From CAZOJJ01 sp964580105 (GTDB lineage Bacteria > Bacteroidota > Rhodothermia > Rhodothermales > Rubricoccaceae): 19,462 nt of DNA. Positions 6,408 through 14,503 of the stretch are shown here, in pieces (position 1 is the stretch's first letter; every line of letters starts with the position of its first letter). The translations under genes and the position numbers were made by a program. Location: contig CAZOJJ010000049.1 of NCBI GenBank assembly GCA_964580105.1, positions 1 to 19,462 on the forward strand, written 5' to 3'. The notes beneath the pieces are model-generated. The model was not told where the DNA came from. It did no database searches and was given only the letters and a program-made list of their open reading frames with translations.

Positions 6408-8032
6408 ATGCAAAGCTCCGTCCTCGTCTCCTCCTTCGCCGAGATCGCGCGCGAGAAGGACATCGACCGTGACACCCTCCAGGTGATCATCGAGGACGTC
6501 TTCCGCGCGATGATCAAGAAGCGCTACGGCGCCGACGACAACTTCGAGATCATCCTCAACCCCGACAACGGGGACATCCAGATCATGCACATCCGCGAGG
6601 TCGTGGAGGACTACGACCTCGAAGACCCCGTCACGCAGATCGAGGAGAGCGACGCGCTCCAGATCGACGAGGACTACGAGGTCGGCGACGAGGTGGCCGA
6701 GTCCATCGCCGTGGACGACTTCGGCCGCCGCGCCGTGCAGACCGCGCTCCAGACGTTCCGCCAGAAGATCCGCGACATCGAGAAGGAGAACATCCACCGG
6801 GACTACTCCGAGCTCATCGGCGAGATCGTCGTCGGCGAGATCTACCAGACGCGGCGCCGCGAGGTGCTCGTGATCCACAACAAGGTGGAGCTCATCCTGC
6901 CCAAGAGCGAGCAGATCTACAAGGACCGCTACCGCAAGGGCGACATGATCCGGGCCGTCGTCAAGGAGGTCGTCCGCGACGCCGGGACGAGCCCGCAGGT
7001 CGTGATCTCCCGCACGGCGCCGGTGTTCATCGAGCGGCTCTTCGAGCTGGAGGTGCCCGAGATCTACGACGGCATCGTCGAGATCAAGAAGGTCGTCCGC
7101 GAGCCGGGCGACCGCGCCAAGGTGGCCGTCATCAGCCACGACGACCGCGTGGACCCCGTCGGTGCCTGCGTCGGCGTCAAGGGCAGCCGCATCCACGCCG
7201 TCGTCCGCGAGCTCGGCAACGAGAACATCGACGTGATCCCGTGGACGCCGGACCCCGTCGAGTTCATCAAGCGCTCGCTGGCGCCGGCCAAGCCCATCGC
7301 CGTCGAACTCCACGACGAGCTCGACCCGCCGCGCGCCCGCGTGACGGTCCCGGCCGAGGAGGTCTCGATGGCCATCGGCCGCGGCGGCCAGAACATCCGC
7401 CTCGCCTCCAAGCTCACCGGCTACGAACTCGACGTCTACCGCGACATCCGCGAGGACGAGGAGGACGTGGACATCGAGGAGTTCGCCGACGCCATCCCGG
7501 CGGAAATCATCCGCCGCCTCAAGAACATCGGGTGCGACTCCGCCAAGGCCGTCCTCGAACTCTCCGCCGACGAACTCGCCCGCCGCACCGAGTTGCCCAA
7601 GGAGACGGCCGAGAAGATCATCGTCCTCATGGAGGCCGAGTTCGCCGAGGAGGGCGAGGAGATCGAACTCCCCAGCGGACGCACCCTCGTCATCGGCGAG
7701 GACGAGATCGGTGCGCCCGCTTCGGACGGCGAGGCCGCCGACACGTCCGAAACGTCCGCCGAGGCTCCGGCGTCTGACGCAGCCGCCGAGCCCGAGGCGG
7801 CGCCCGAGGCGGCGCCCGAGGCGGCGCCCGAGGCGGCGCCCGAANNNNNNNNNNNNNNNNNNNNNNNNNNNNNNNNNNNNNNNNNNNNNNNNNNNNNNNN
7901 NNNNNNNNNNNNNNNNNNNNNNNNNNNNNNNNNNNNNNNNNNNNGCCCGAGGCGGCGCCCGAGGCGGCGCCCGAGGCGGCGCCCGAGGCGGCGCCCGAAC
8001 CCGAAGCCGACGAGACCCACGCCGACGCCTGA
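6408..8032 (+). CDS. nusA: Transcription termination/antitermination factor NusA, C-terminal tail interrupted by assembly gap
   Basis: NusA binds RNA polymerase and nascent RNA, promoting pausing, intrinsic termination and antitermination. The RNA-polymerase-binding N-terminal domain begins QSSVLVSSFAEIAREKDIDR. An S1 domain follows (SELIGEIVVGEIYQTRRREV), then two KH domains with RVDPVGACVGVKGSRI and EEVSMAIGRGGQNIRLAS. A helix-hairpin-helix region follows (EIIRRLKNIGCDSAKAVLEL). The protein ends in an acidic Glu/Ala/Pro tail with EAAP repeats, broken by 100 Ns. The tail after the gap ends PEPEADETHADA and stops at TGA 8030-8032. The frames on the two sides differ as drawn, but counting the identical 55-base flanks once and dropping the Ns gives one frame of 489 residues. 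No ylxR or L7Ae-like gene separates nusA from infB. Confidence 0.95.
7790..7999 (+). repeat. 12-bp tandem repeat encoding EAAP in nusA, spanning the assembly gap
   Basis: The unit GAGGCGGCGCCC is repeated four times on each side of the N run, and both blocks end in the variant GAA. The 55 bases at 7790-7844 are identical to those at 7945-7999. The true copy number cannot be read from this assembly. Confidence 0.9.
7845..7944. other. Assembly gap (100 N) in the nusA repeat
   Basis: Exactly 100 Ns placed inside the EAAP-coding repeat. The identical 55-base flanks suggest two contig ends that share a k-mer, so the gap may be a duplication of sequence rather than missing DNA. Confidence 0.95.
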
Positions 8033-8097
8033 CCCCGCCGCGTCCGTATCCTGTAGCGGGCCGAGCTCCCGCCGCTTCCCCACCCACACCCTCCCGT

Positions 8098-10845
8098 ATG
8101 CCCCCGATTTCCCGGAAACCCCGGTCGTCGAACAAGCCCAAGAGCGTGCAGCTGTTCAAGGTGCTCCGCGAGCTCAACGTAGCGGCGGAGACCATCGTGG
8201 ACACGCTCCGCCAGAAGGGCTTCAAGCTCGACGCGAAGCTCGCGGCCGGCGACCTCAACGCGAAGCTCGAGCCCGAGATGTACGCCTCGGTGCTCGAAGC
8301 CTTCGCGACCGACGCCGAGGCGAAGGCGCGGGTGGAGGAGCTGCGCGCGCAGCTCGAGGCCGAGCGTCGTGAGGCCGAAGGGGAGCCCGAGCCGCCGAAG
8401 AAGCCCGCGAAGGCCGCCGCGCCGGAGCCGGAGCCGGAACCGGCGCCCGACCCCGAGCCGGTCGTCGAGGAGGAGCCGGTGGCCCCGGCCGAGCCGGTGA
8501 TCGAGGCCCCCGAGCCCGAGGAGGAGCCGGTGGCGCCCGCCGAGCCCGTCCTCAGCGTACCCGAGGCCGAGGCGTCCGAGGCCGAGGTGCCCGAAGCGGA
8601 GGTGCCCGAAGCGGAGGTGCCCGAAGCCGAGATGCCCGCCTCGGCGCCCGAGCCGGAGCCCGTCGCGGAAGCGCCGGAGCCCGAAGCCGCCGAGGAGCCC
8701 GAGCCCGAGGAGCTGGCCGAGCCGGAGGACGAGGAGGGCGACGGCGTCCTCCGCGGCGACCGCTACAGCCTCACCGGCCCCACCGTCGTCGGCAAGATCG
8801 ACCTGTCGAGCCTCGAGACGGGCAAGAAGCGGAAGCGGAAGCGGAAGAAGGGGGCGCCCGAACCGGCCGCCGCCGAGCCCGACCTCGAGGCCGCGCCCGC
8901 CGCCGCCGGCCGCCGGGGCAAGAAGGGCAAGAAGAAGGTGGACCAGGCCGAGGTCGAGGCGAACGTGCAGCAGACGCTCGCTCAGATGGGCCAGAGCGCC
9001 AGCCGCGCCCGCCAGAAGCGCCGCCGCGAGCGCCGCGAAGAGCGCGCCGCCGAGCGCGAGCAGGAGATGCAGCGGCTCGAAGAGATGGCCTCCATCCTCC
9101 GCGTGATGGAGTTCATCTCGACCGGCGAACTGGCCGACGCCATGCGCGTGCCCGTCTCCGAGGTCATCCAGAAGGGGTTCGGCCTCGGCATGATGGTCTC
9201 CATCAACCAGCGCCTCGACGCCGACACCATCACGGTGCTCGCCGACGAGTTCGGCTTCGACGTCGAGTTCATGACCGACGCCGACGAGGAGCTCGACCTC
9301 ATCGAGGAGGACGCGCCGGAGGACCTCCGGCCGCGCAGCCCCGTCGTCACCATCATGGGCCACGTCGACCACGGCAAGACCTCGCTGCTGGACTACATCC
9401 GGCAGGCGAACGTCGTGGCGGGCGAGGCCGGCGGCATCACGCAGCACATCGGCGCCTACGCCGTGCAGCTCCCGGACGACCGCCAGATCACCTTCCTCGA
9501 CACGCCGGGCCACGAGGCCTTCACGGCCATGCGCGCCCGCGGCGCCCAGGTCACCGACCTCGTCATCGTCGTCGTCGCCGCGGACGACCAGGTGATGCCG
9601 CAGACCGTCGAGGCCATCAACCACGCCCGCGCCGCCGAGGTGCCGATCGTCGTGGCCATCAACAAGATGGACCGGCCTGAGGCCAACCCCGACCGCGTCA
9701 TGCAGCAGCTCTCCGAGCACGGCGTGCTCGTGGAGCAGTACGGCGGAAAGGTGCAGGCCGAGCTGATCTCGGCCAAGACCGGGATGAACGTCGACAGCCT
9801 GCTGGAGAAGGTGCTCATCGAGTCCGAACTGCTCGAACTGACGGCCAACCCCGACCGCAACGCCGTCGGAACCGTCATCGAGGCGCGGCTCGACAAGGGG
9901 CGCGGCGTCGTTGCCACCGTGCTGGTCGAGACCGGCACCCTCCGCGTCGGCGACGTGTTCGTGGCCGGCACGGAGTCCGGCCGCGTCCGCGCCATGTTCG
10001 ACGAGCGCGACAACCGCGTCACCGAGGCCGGCCCGAGCCAGCCCGTCGCCATCCTCGGCTTCTCCGGCTCGCCCGACGTGGGCGACCGCCTCGTCGTTCT
10101 CGACGACGAGCGCGAGGCGCGCGACATCGCGGCCAAGCGGCAGCAGCTCCAGCGCCAGCAGACCATGCACGCCCGCAAGCACGTCTCCCTGGACGACATC
10201 TCGCGGCGCCTCGCCCTCGGCGAACTCAACAACCTCAACCTCGTCGTCAAGGGCGACGTGGGCGGCTCCGTCGAGGCCCTCTCCGACGCGCTGCTCAAGC
10301 TCTCCAACGACGAGGTGGCCGTCAACATCGTCCACTCCGGCGTCGGCGCCATCAACGAGAGCGACGTGATGCTGGCCGCCGCCTCGGACGCCATCGTCAT
10401 CGGCTTCCAGGTGCGTCCGGTGCCGGGCGTGCGGGCCATCGCCGAGCAGGAGGAGATCGACATCCGCCTCTACTCGGTCATCTACGACGCCATCGAGCAG
10501 GTGCGCGACGCGCTCGAAGGGCTCCTCGCCCCGGAGCAGACCGAGAACGTCACGGCCACCGTCGAGGTGCGCGAGACGTTCCGCGTGCCGAAGGCGGGCA
10601 CCATCGCCGGCTGCTACGTCGTCGAGGGCAAGGTCCACCGCAACGACCGCGTCCGCCTCATCCGCGACGGCGTCGTGATCTACACCGGCGCGATCTCGTC
10701 GCTCCGCCGCTTCAAGGACGACGTCCGCGAGGTCGCCGCCGGTTACGAGTGCGGCATCTCGATCCAGGGCTACAACGACATCAAGGTCGGCGACCACATC
10801 GAGAGCTTCGTGGTCGTCGAGACGAAGCGGCAGCTTACCGTTTGA
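8098..10845 (+). CDS. infB: Translation initiation factor IF-2
   Basis: GTPase of 915 residues that places initiator tRNA on the 30S subunit and promotes 50S joining. An IF2 N-terminal helical domain (SVQLFKVLRELNVAAETI, residues about 16-70) is followed by a long Glu/Pro/Ala linker (about 95-215) containing VPEAE repeats. Next come the phylum-typical LTGPTVVGKIDLSS, a Lys/Arg-rich stretch, and a second N domain (ILRVMEFISTGELADAM). The G domain shows G1 GHVDHGKT (421-428), G3 DTPGH (468-472), G4 NKMD (522-525) and G5 SAKTG. Domains II to IV follow, with LNLVVKGDVGGSVEAL and the C-terminal KVGDHIESF. The length exceeds E. coli IF2 (890), because of the linker. The ATG at 8098 is the first start after nusA and gives the expected N domain. 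It lies 65 bp after nusA and was probably co-transcribed with it. Confidence 0.97.
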   Translation: MPPISRKPRSSNKPKSVQLFKVLRELNVAAETIVDTLRQKGFKLDAKLAAGDLNAKLEPEMYASVLEAFATDAEAKARVEELRAQLEAERREAEGEPEPPKKPAKAAAPEPEPEPAPDPEPVVEEEPVAPAEPVIEAPEPEEEPVAPAEPVLSVPEAEASEAEVPEAEVPEAEVPEAEMPASAPEPEPVAEAPEPEAAEEPEPEELAEPEDEEGDGVLRGDRYSLTGPTVVGKIDLSSLETGKKRKRKRKKGAPEPAAAEPDLEAAPAAAGRRGKKGKKKVDQAEVEANVQQTLAQMGQSASRARQKRRRERREERAAEREQEMQRLEEMASILRVMEFISTGELADAMRVPVSEVIQKGFGLGMMVSINQRLDADTITVLADEFGFDVEFMTDADEELDLIEEDAPEDLRPRSPVVTIMGHVDHGKTSLLDYIRQANVVAGEAGGITQHIGAYAVQLPDDRQITFLDTPGHEAFTAMRARGAQVTDLVIVVVAADDQVMPQTVEAINHARAAEVPIVVAINKMDRPEANPDRVMQQLSEHGVLVEQYGGKVQAELISAKTGMNVDSLLEKVLIESELLELTANPDRNAVGTVIEARLDKGRGVVATVLVETGTLRVGDVFVAGTESGRVRAMFDERDNRVTEAGPSQPVAILGFSGSPDVGDRLVVLDDEREARDIAAKRQQLQRQQTMHARKHVSLDDISRRLALGELNNLNLVVKGDVGGSVEALSDALLKLSNDEVAVNIVHSGVGAINESDVMLAAASDAIVIGFQVRPVPGVRAIAEQEEIDIRLYSVIYDAIEQVRDALEGLLAPEQTENVTATVEVRETFRVPKAGTIAGCYVVEGKVHRNDRVRLIRDGVVIYTGAISSLRRFKDDVREVAAGYECGISIQGYNDIKVGDHIESFVVVETKRQLTV
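8584..8628 (+). repeat. 15-bp tandem repeat encoding EVPEA in the IF2 linker
   Basis: GAGGTGCCCGAAGCG occurs at 8584-8598 and 8599-8613, and at 8614-8628 with a changed last base. A more diverged copy lies at 8569-8583. It lengthens the flexible acidic linker of IF2. Confidence 0.85.
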
Positions 10846-10864
10846 GCCGGGTGGCCGGGTAGGC

Positions 10865-10900
10865 AGGTGGCCCGGTCGTGGTCATCCTATCCGGCCACCT
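10865..10900 (+). other. Inverted repeat between infB and rbfA
   Basis: AGGTGGCCCGG (10865-10875) can pair with CCGGCCACCT (10891-10900), giving ten pairs with one bulged C and a 15-base loop. It ends 22 bases before the rbfA ATG. No T run follows, so it is not a standard terminator. Confidence 0.5.
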
Positions 10901-10922
10901 CCCCATCTGCCCACCTGGCCCC

Positions 10923-11333
10923 ATGTCCATCCGCACCGAGCGCGTCGCCAAGATGATCCAGCGGGAGGTGGCCGACCTCCTGCAGGGCGAGTTCCACGAG
11001 GCCAGCCAGTCGCTCCTGACCGTGACCGGCGCGCGCGTGACGAAGGACCTCGGCATTGCCTACGTGGACGTGAGCGTCCTCGGGGACACCGCGCCGCAGC
11101 GGCAGGCCGCCTTCAAGCGGCTCGAGGCGCTCACGCCGCAGATCCGCCAGGCCCTCGCGGCGCGCATCCGCCACCAGATGCGCCGGATGCCCGAGCTCCG
11201 CTTCTTCCTCGACGAGAGCCAGCAGCAGGCCGCCCACATGGACGCCCTCTTCGCGCAGATCCAGGCCGAGCGCGCCGAGCGCACCGGCGAGGACCCCGAG
11301 GCGGACGAGGACGCGCCGCGCGGCGACGACTGA
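10923..11333 (+). CDS. rbfA: Ribosome-binding factor A
   Basis: Small KH-fold protein of 136 residues that binds 16S rRNA near helix 1 and is needed for 30S maturation. Family features are RTERVAKMIQREVADLLQGE at the N-terminus, LLTVTGARVTKDLGIAYVDVSV in the first beta strands, and ALAARIRHQMRRMPELRFFLDES near the end of the fold. An acidic tail (EDPEADEDAPRGDD) follows. The ATG at 10923 fits the family start; an upstream in-frame start at 10878 would read through the intergenic inverted repeat. It lies between infB and truB, the classical order. Confidence 0.94.
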   Translation: MSIRTERVAKMIQREVADLLQGEFHEASQSLLTVTGARVTKDLGIAYVDVSVLGDTAPQRQAAFKRLEALTPQIRQALAARIRHQMRRMPELRFFLDESQQQAAHMDALFAQIQAERAERTGEDPEADEDAPRGDD

Positions 11334-11348
11334 TCGCACGGTACCGAT

Positions 11349-11377
11349 GCAGGAGCGGGGGCGCAGCGCCCCGCTGC
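11349..11377 (+). other. GC-rich hairpin between rbfA and truB
   Basis: AGCGGGG (11354-11360) pairs perfectly with CCCCGCT (11369-11375) around an eight-base loop, with GCAG (11349-11352) and CTGC (11374-11377) offering an alternative outer stem. It ends 11 bases before the truB ATG and has no T run. Confidence 0.5.
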
Positions 11378-11388
11378 CGTACTGATCC

Positions 11389-12126
11389 ATGCCCGCTTCC
11401 GCCGACATGCTCCCTATCGTCACGCGGCACGATGCGATCCCGGCGGGGGAAGGCTACGCGCTGCTGGTGGACAAGCCGAAGGGGCTCACCTCGTTCGGCG
11501 TCGTCCGGCGCCTCCGCCGCGCCCTCGGCGTCCGGAAGATCGGCCACGCCGGCACGCTCGACCCGATGGCGACGGGGCTGCTCGTCGTGCTCGTCGGTCG
11601 CGCGGCGACACGGTTGCAGGACGCGTTCATGGGGCTTCCGAAGGTCTACACCGGCACCCTCCGCCTCGGTGAGACGACGGCCAGCTACGACGCCGAAACG
11701 CCGGTGGAGCAGCGCTGCCCGGCCGATCACGTCACCGAGGCCGACCTGGAGGCCGTCCGCACGCGGTTCCTCGGTCCGATCGAGCAGCGCCCGCCGGTGT
11801 ATTCCGCCGTCAAGGTCGGCGGCGAGCGGCTCTACAGGAAGGCCCGGCGCGGCGAGGACGTGGCGGTGAAGGCGCGGACGGTGACCATCGACCGCCTCGA
11901 GTGGACCGGCCGGCGAGGCGACGACGTGGACTTCCTCGTGCATTGCTCCAAAGGCACCTACATTCGCTCCCTCGCCCACGACGTCGGCCAGGCGCTCGGC
12001 GTCGGTGCGCACCTGACGGCGCTCCGCCGCGAGGCCATCGGGCCGTACCGCGTGGCGGAGGCGTTTGCGCTGGACGCGCTCACGGAGGAGAAAGGGGGAG
12101 AGGGAGAGCGGGTGAAAGGGGGATAG
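11389..12126 (+). CDS. truB: tRNA pseudouridine(55) synthase
   Basis: Converts U55 in the T-loop of tRNA to pseudouridine; 245 residues. The N-terminal signature LLVDKPKGLTSFGVVRRLR is followed by the catalytic motif IGHAGTLDPMATGLL with the nucleophile Asp58. QRPPVYSAVKVGGERLYRKAR and HCSKGTYIRSLAHDVG are further TruB motifs. The start at 11389 is the first ATG; a second ATG at 11407 (MLPIVTRHDA) is equally possible. The last 13 residues (EEKGGEGERVKGG) are encoded by one arm of the intergenic inverted repeat, so the C-terminus looks extended into non-conserved sequence. ribF follows after 63 bp. Confidence 0.95.
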   Translation: MPASADMLPIVTRHDAIPAGEGYALLVDKPKGLTSFGVVRRLRRALGVRKIGHAGTLDPMATGLLVVLVGRAATRLQDAFMGLPKVYTGTLRLGETTASYDAETPVEQRCPADHVTEADLEAVRTRFLGPIEQRPPVYSAVKVGGERLYRKARRGEDVAVKARTVTIDRLEWTGRRGDDVDFLVHCSKGTYIRSLAHDVGQALGVGAHLTALRREAIGPYRVAEAFALDALTEEKGGEGERVKGG

Positions 12127-12178
12127 GTCGTTCCATCCCCGGCACTTCCTCTCCCTTGCCCCCCTTCGCCCTTTCTCC
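12087..12178 (+). other. Long purine/pyrimidine inverted repeat between truB and ribF
   Basis: GGAGAAAGGG (12087-12096) pairs with CCCTTTCTCC (12169-12178), and inside it AGGGAGAG (12101-12108) pairs with CTCTCCCT (12149-12156). The left arm is purine-rich and encodes the TruB C-terminus. The right arm is pyrimidine-rich and ends 11 bases before the ribF ATG. Confidence 0.55.
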
Positions 12179-12189
12179 CATTCTCAGTC

Positions 12190-13134
12190 ATGACCCGCGA
12201 GCACGGCTTCGACCAGATCGTCCGCGACGACCGCTCGGTGCTCACCACCGGCACGTTCGACGGCGTCCACCTCGGGCACCAGGCCATCCTCCGCTACCTC
12301 GTCGAGCGCGCCCGCGCGGCGGGGGGAAAGGCCACCGTCGTCACGTTCGACCCCCACCCGCGCGCCGTCCTGGGCGGGAGCCCGGTGCCGCTGCTGACGA
12401 CGTTGCCCGAGCGGGCCGACCTCCTCGAAGCCCTCGGCCTCGACCGCTTCGTCGTCCTCCCCTTCACGCGCGACCTCTCGCTGATGGAGCCCGAGGCGTA
12501 CGTGGACAAGGTGCTGCGCGGGGCCGTCGGGATGCGGGAGATCGTGATCGGGTACGACCACCGCTTCGGGCGCAACCGGCGCGGCGACCGGGCGCTCCTG
12601 GAAGCAATGGGCGCCGAGCGCGGCTTCACCGTGGACGTCATCCCCGAGCAGATCGTCACCGGCGTCACGGTGTCTTCGACGCAGATCCGCCACGCGCTGG
12701 CCGAGGACGGTGACGCGCGCCGGGCCGCGGCCCTCCTCGGCCGGCCCTACAGCTTCGCCGGGACCGTCATGCGCGGCGACCAGCGCGGGCGGGAGCTGGG
12801 CTTCCCGACGGCCAACGTCCACCCCGAGCACCCGCGCAAATTGATCCCGAAGCCCGGCGTCTACGCCGTCCGTGCCGAGGCGCCGGCCGGCCGCTTCGAC
12901 GGCATGATGAACGTGGGCCGGCGGCCGACCTTCGAGGAGGACGGCGCGCTCAAGGCGGAGGTGCACCTGTTCGGCTTCGAGGGCGACCTCTACGGCCTCC
13001 CGCTCCGCGTCCACGTCGTCGAGCGGCTCCGCGACGAGCGCCGGTTCGACGGCCTCGACGCGCTCGTGGCGCAGCTCCGCGAGGACCGCCGGCACGCCGA
13101 GGCGGCGCTGGGCGACCGGGGCCATCCGGGGTGA
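12190..13134 (+). CDS. ribF: Bifunctional riboflavin kinase / FAD synthetase
   Basis: Makes FMN from riboflavin and then FAD from FMN; 314 residues, usual for the bifunctional form. The N-terminal nucleotidyltransferase domain has GTFDGVHLGHQ (21-31), VTFDPHPRAVLGG, VIGYDHRFGRNRRGD and VSSTQIR (161-167). The C-terminal kinase domain has GTVMRGDQRGRELGFPTANV (191-210), PKPGVYAVRAE and MMNVGRRPTF, followed by VEVHLF-like and LYGLPLRVHVVERLRDERRF motifs. The ATG at 12190 begins MTREHGFDQIVRDD and fits the family. It ends the translation block, as ribF often sits next to truB in bacteria. Its FAD product is the cofactor of NadB. Confidence 0.95.
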   Translation: MTREHGFDQIVRDDRSVLTTGTFDGVHLGHQAILRYLVERARAAGGKATVVTFDPHPRAVLGGSPVPLLTTLPERADLLEALGLDRFVVLPFTRDLSLMEPEAYVDKVLRGAVGMREIVIGYDHRFGRNRRGDRALLEAMGAERGFTVDVIPEQIVTGVTVSSTQIRHALAEDGDARRAAALLGRPYSFAGTVMRGDQRGRELGFPTANVHPEHPRKLIPKPGVYAVRAEAPAGRFDGMMNVGRRPTFEEDGALKAEVHLFGFEGDLYGLPLRVHVVERLRDERRFDGLDALVAQLREDRRHAEAALGDRGHPG

Positions 13135-13152
13135 TGGTTCGGGCGGTTCGCC

Positions 13153-13169
13153 TATCTTCGGGGTACAAT
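13153..13169 (+). promoter_or_regulatory. Possible promoter elements before the 13185 secreted-protein gene
   Basis: TATCTTCG (13153-13160) resembles TAnnTTTG, and TACAAT (13164-13169) resembles a sigma-70 -10 box. No clear -33 TTG is visible, so the assignment is weak. They lie 15-32 bases before the ATG. Confidence 0.3.
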
Positions 13170-13184
13170 CCGACCCCGGGAACG

Positions 13185-14351
13185 ATGCGCACCGTTGCTA
13201 CTTGCCTGATCTGGAGTGGCTTGCTGGCCCTGTCCGGAGCCGCCGCTCAGGGCGGATTCATGGAACCCTTCACGGCGACCTACGCCTTCACGACGGCGGG
13301 GCCGACAGACTGCGGCGCCAACGAGAACCCGGACCCCGTGGTGGATACGGACTATCCGCCGGGCGCCGGTCTCGAGGCCTTCCCGGTCGAGCGCACTGCG
13401 GCGCTCGGCTGCGACGACGCGGTGGACGACGCCTTCGGTACGACCGGCTTCGGGGCGAGCTACGACGACGAGCGGCGCCTCACGTTCGGCGTCGTCTGCA
13501 ACTGCATCCTGATTCACTACATCGACCAGGCAGACCTGTCGCTGAGCCTGTGGCGATCTTCGGATGGGCCGACCTCGGTGCGCATCCTGAGGACATGGGG
13601 GCCCGGCGGGACGGCCTACGACACCCTGGAGGTGGCGGTGGGCGAGACGCCGTCCTTCGTGTCGTGGCCTTCCGGTGGTGGGGGTGTAGGAGCCTTCTTC
13701 CTGGTGGAAGCGGCCGGGGGCACGCCGGACGGGGCGCTCTACCTGGACGACGTGCTGATCGGCGGAGTCATCGTGCCGGTGGAGCTGACCCACTTCGATG
13801 CCCTCGCGGATGGGTCGAGCGTGACGCTGCGGTGGGGCACGGCGAGCGAGACCAACAACGCGGGCTTCGAGGTGCAGGTGCGCGCGGTTGAGGAGGCCGC
13901 GTGGTCGGCGCGCGGCTTCGTCCCGGGGCACGGCACGACGACCGAGGCACAGGCGTACCAGTTCACCGTCCCCGGCCTGTCCCCCGGGCGCTACGCCTTC
14001 CGCCTCAAGCAGATCGACTACGACGGCGGGTTCGAGTACTCCGAGGCCGTCGAAGCGGTCGTGGCTCTACCGGAGCCGGGCGCGTCGGGTTACTGGCTCA
14101 CGGACGTGCATCCGCATCCGCTGGCCCATTCGGCGCGCATCAGCCTGGCGGTGGCCCGTTCCCAGCACGTCGAGGTAGTGCTGGTCGATGGACTGGGGCG
14201 GCGTCTGGTGACCGTCTTCGAGGGCGCGCTGAGCGCGCACCAGACGCGCACGCTGCCGATCGAGCGGGGACGGCTGCCGGCCGGCCGCTATGCGCTGCAG
14301 GTGCGCGGTGAGACCTTCCGCGCCGCCCGCCCCGTGGTGGTCATCCGCTGA
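13185..14351 (+). CDS. Secreted protein of unknown function with C-terminal sorting domain
   Basis: 388 residues. Residues 1-22 (MRTVATCLIWSGLLALSGAAAQ) form a signal peptide, which decides the start at 13185 rather than an upstream in-frame start at 13131. Residues about 23-190 are an unrecognised, probably beta-rich domain with several cysteines (DCGANENPDP, GCDDAVDD, VCNCILIHYID) ending in DGALYLDDVLIGG. A fibronectin-III-like module begins VPVELTHFDALADGSSVTLR and contains WGTASETNNAGFEVQ, a standard linker in Rhodothermota and Bacteroidota secreted proteins. The last about 80 residues (VHPHPLAHSARISLAVARS, VVLVDGLGRRLVTV, LPAGRYALQVRGE) form a type A sorting domain, implying export through the type IX system and attachment to or release from the surface. 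A hydrolase or adhesin role cannot be decided from sequence. Confidence 0.85.
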   Translation: MRTVATCLIWSGLLALSGAAAQGGFMEPFTATYAFTTAGPTDCGANENPDPVVDTDYPPGAGLEAFPVERTAALGCDDAVDDAFGTTGFGASYDDERRLTFGVVCNCILIHYIDQADLSLSLWRSSDGPTSVRILRTWGPGGTAYDTLEVAVGETPSFVSWPSGGGGVGAFFLVEAAGGTPDGALYLDDVLIGGVIVPVELTHFDALADGSSVTLRWGTASETNNAGFEVQVRAVEEAAWSARGFVPGHGTTTEAQAYQFTVPGLSPGRYAFRLKQIDYDGGFEYSEAVEAVVALPEPGASGYWLTDVHPHPLAHSARISLAVARSQHVEVVLVDGLGRRLVTVFEGALSAHQTRTLPIERGRLPAGRYALQVRGETFRAARPVVVIR

Positions 14352-14465
14352 CCCTGGCCGCCTCAGCGGGCCGTGCGAGGACGCCGGGCGGTAAGGGCAT
14401 CCCCGGCAGCGGGATCAGGCATCGGAGGAAGGGCTGACGCGCCTCCCGGGATACCGCGCCGGGGG

Positions 14466-14473
14466 TATACTCA
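14466..14473 (+). promoter_or_regulatory. Possible -10/-7 element before ppdK
   Basis: TATACTCA lies 31 bases before the ppdK ATG, within an otherwise GC-rich 152-bp gap. It resembles a -10 box (TATACT), but I see no clear upstream partner. Confidence 0.3.
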
Positions 14474-14503
14474 GCGGCGTCTCATCCTCCCACGCCTCCG
14501 ACC

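Noticed and set aside
7690..10797. A 1035-codon open frame on the minus strand opposite nusA and infB
   Set aside because: It is antisense to two clear genes, its protein is low-complexity Asp/Val/Leu/Gly/Arg without motifs, and it reads through the N gap. In DNA of this GC content such frames are expected.
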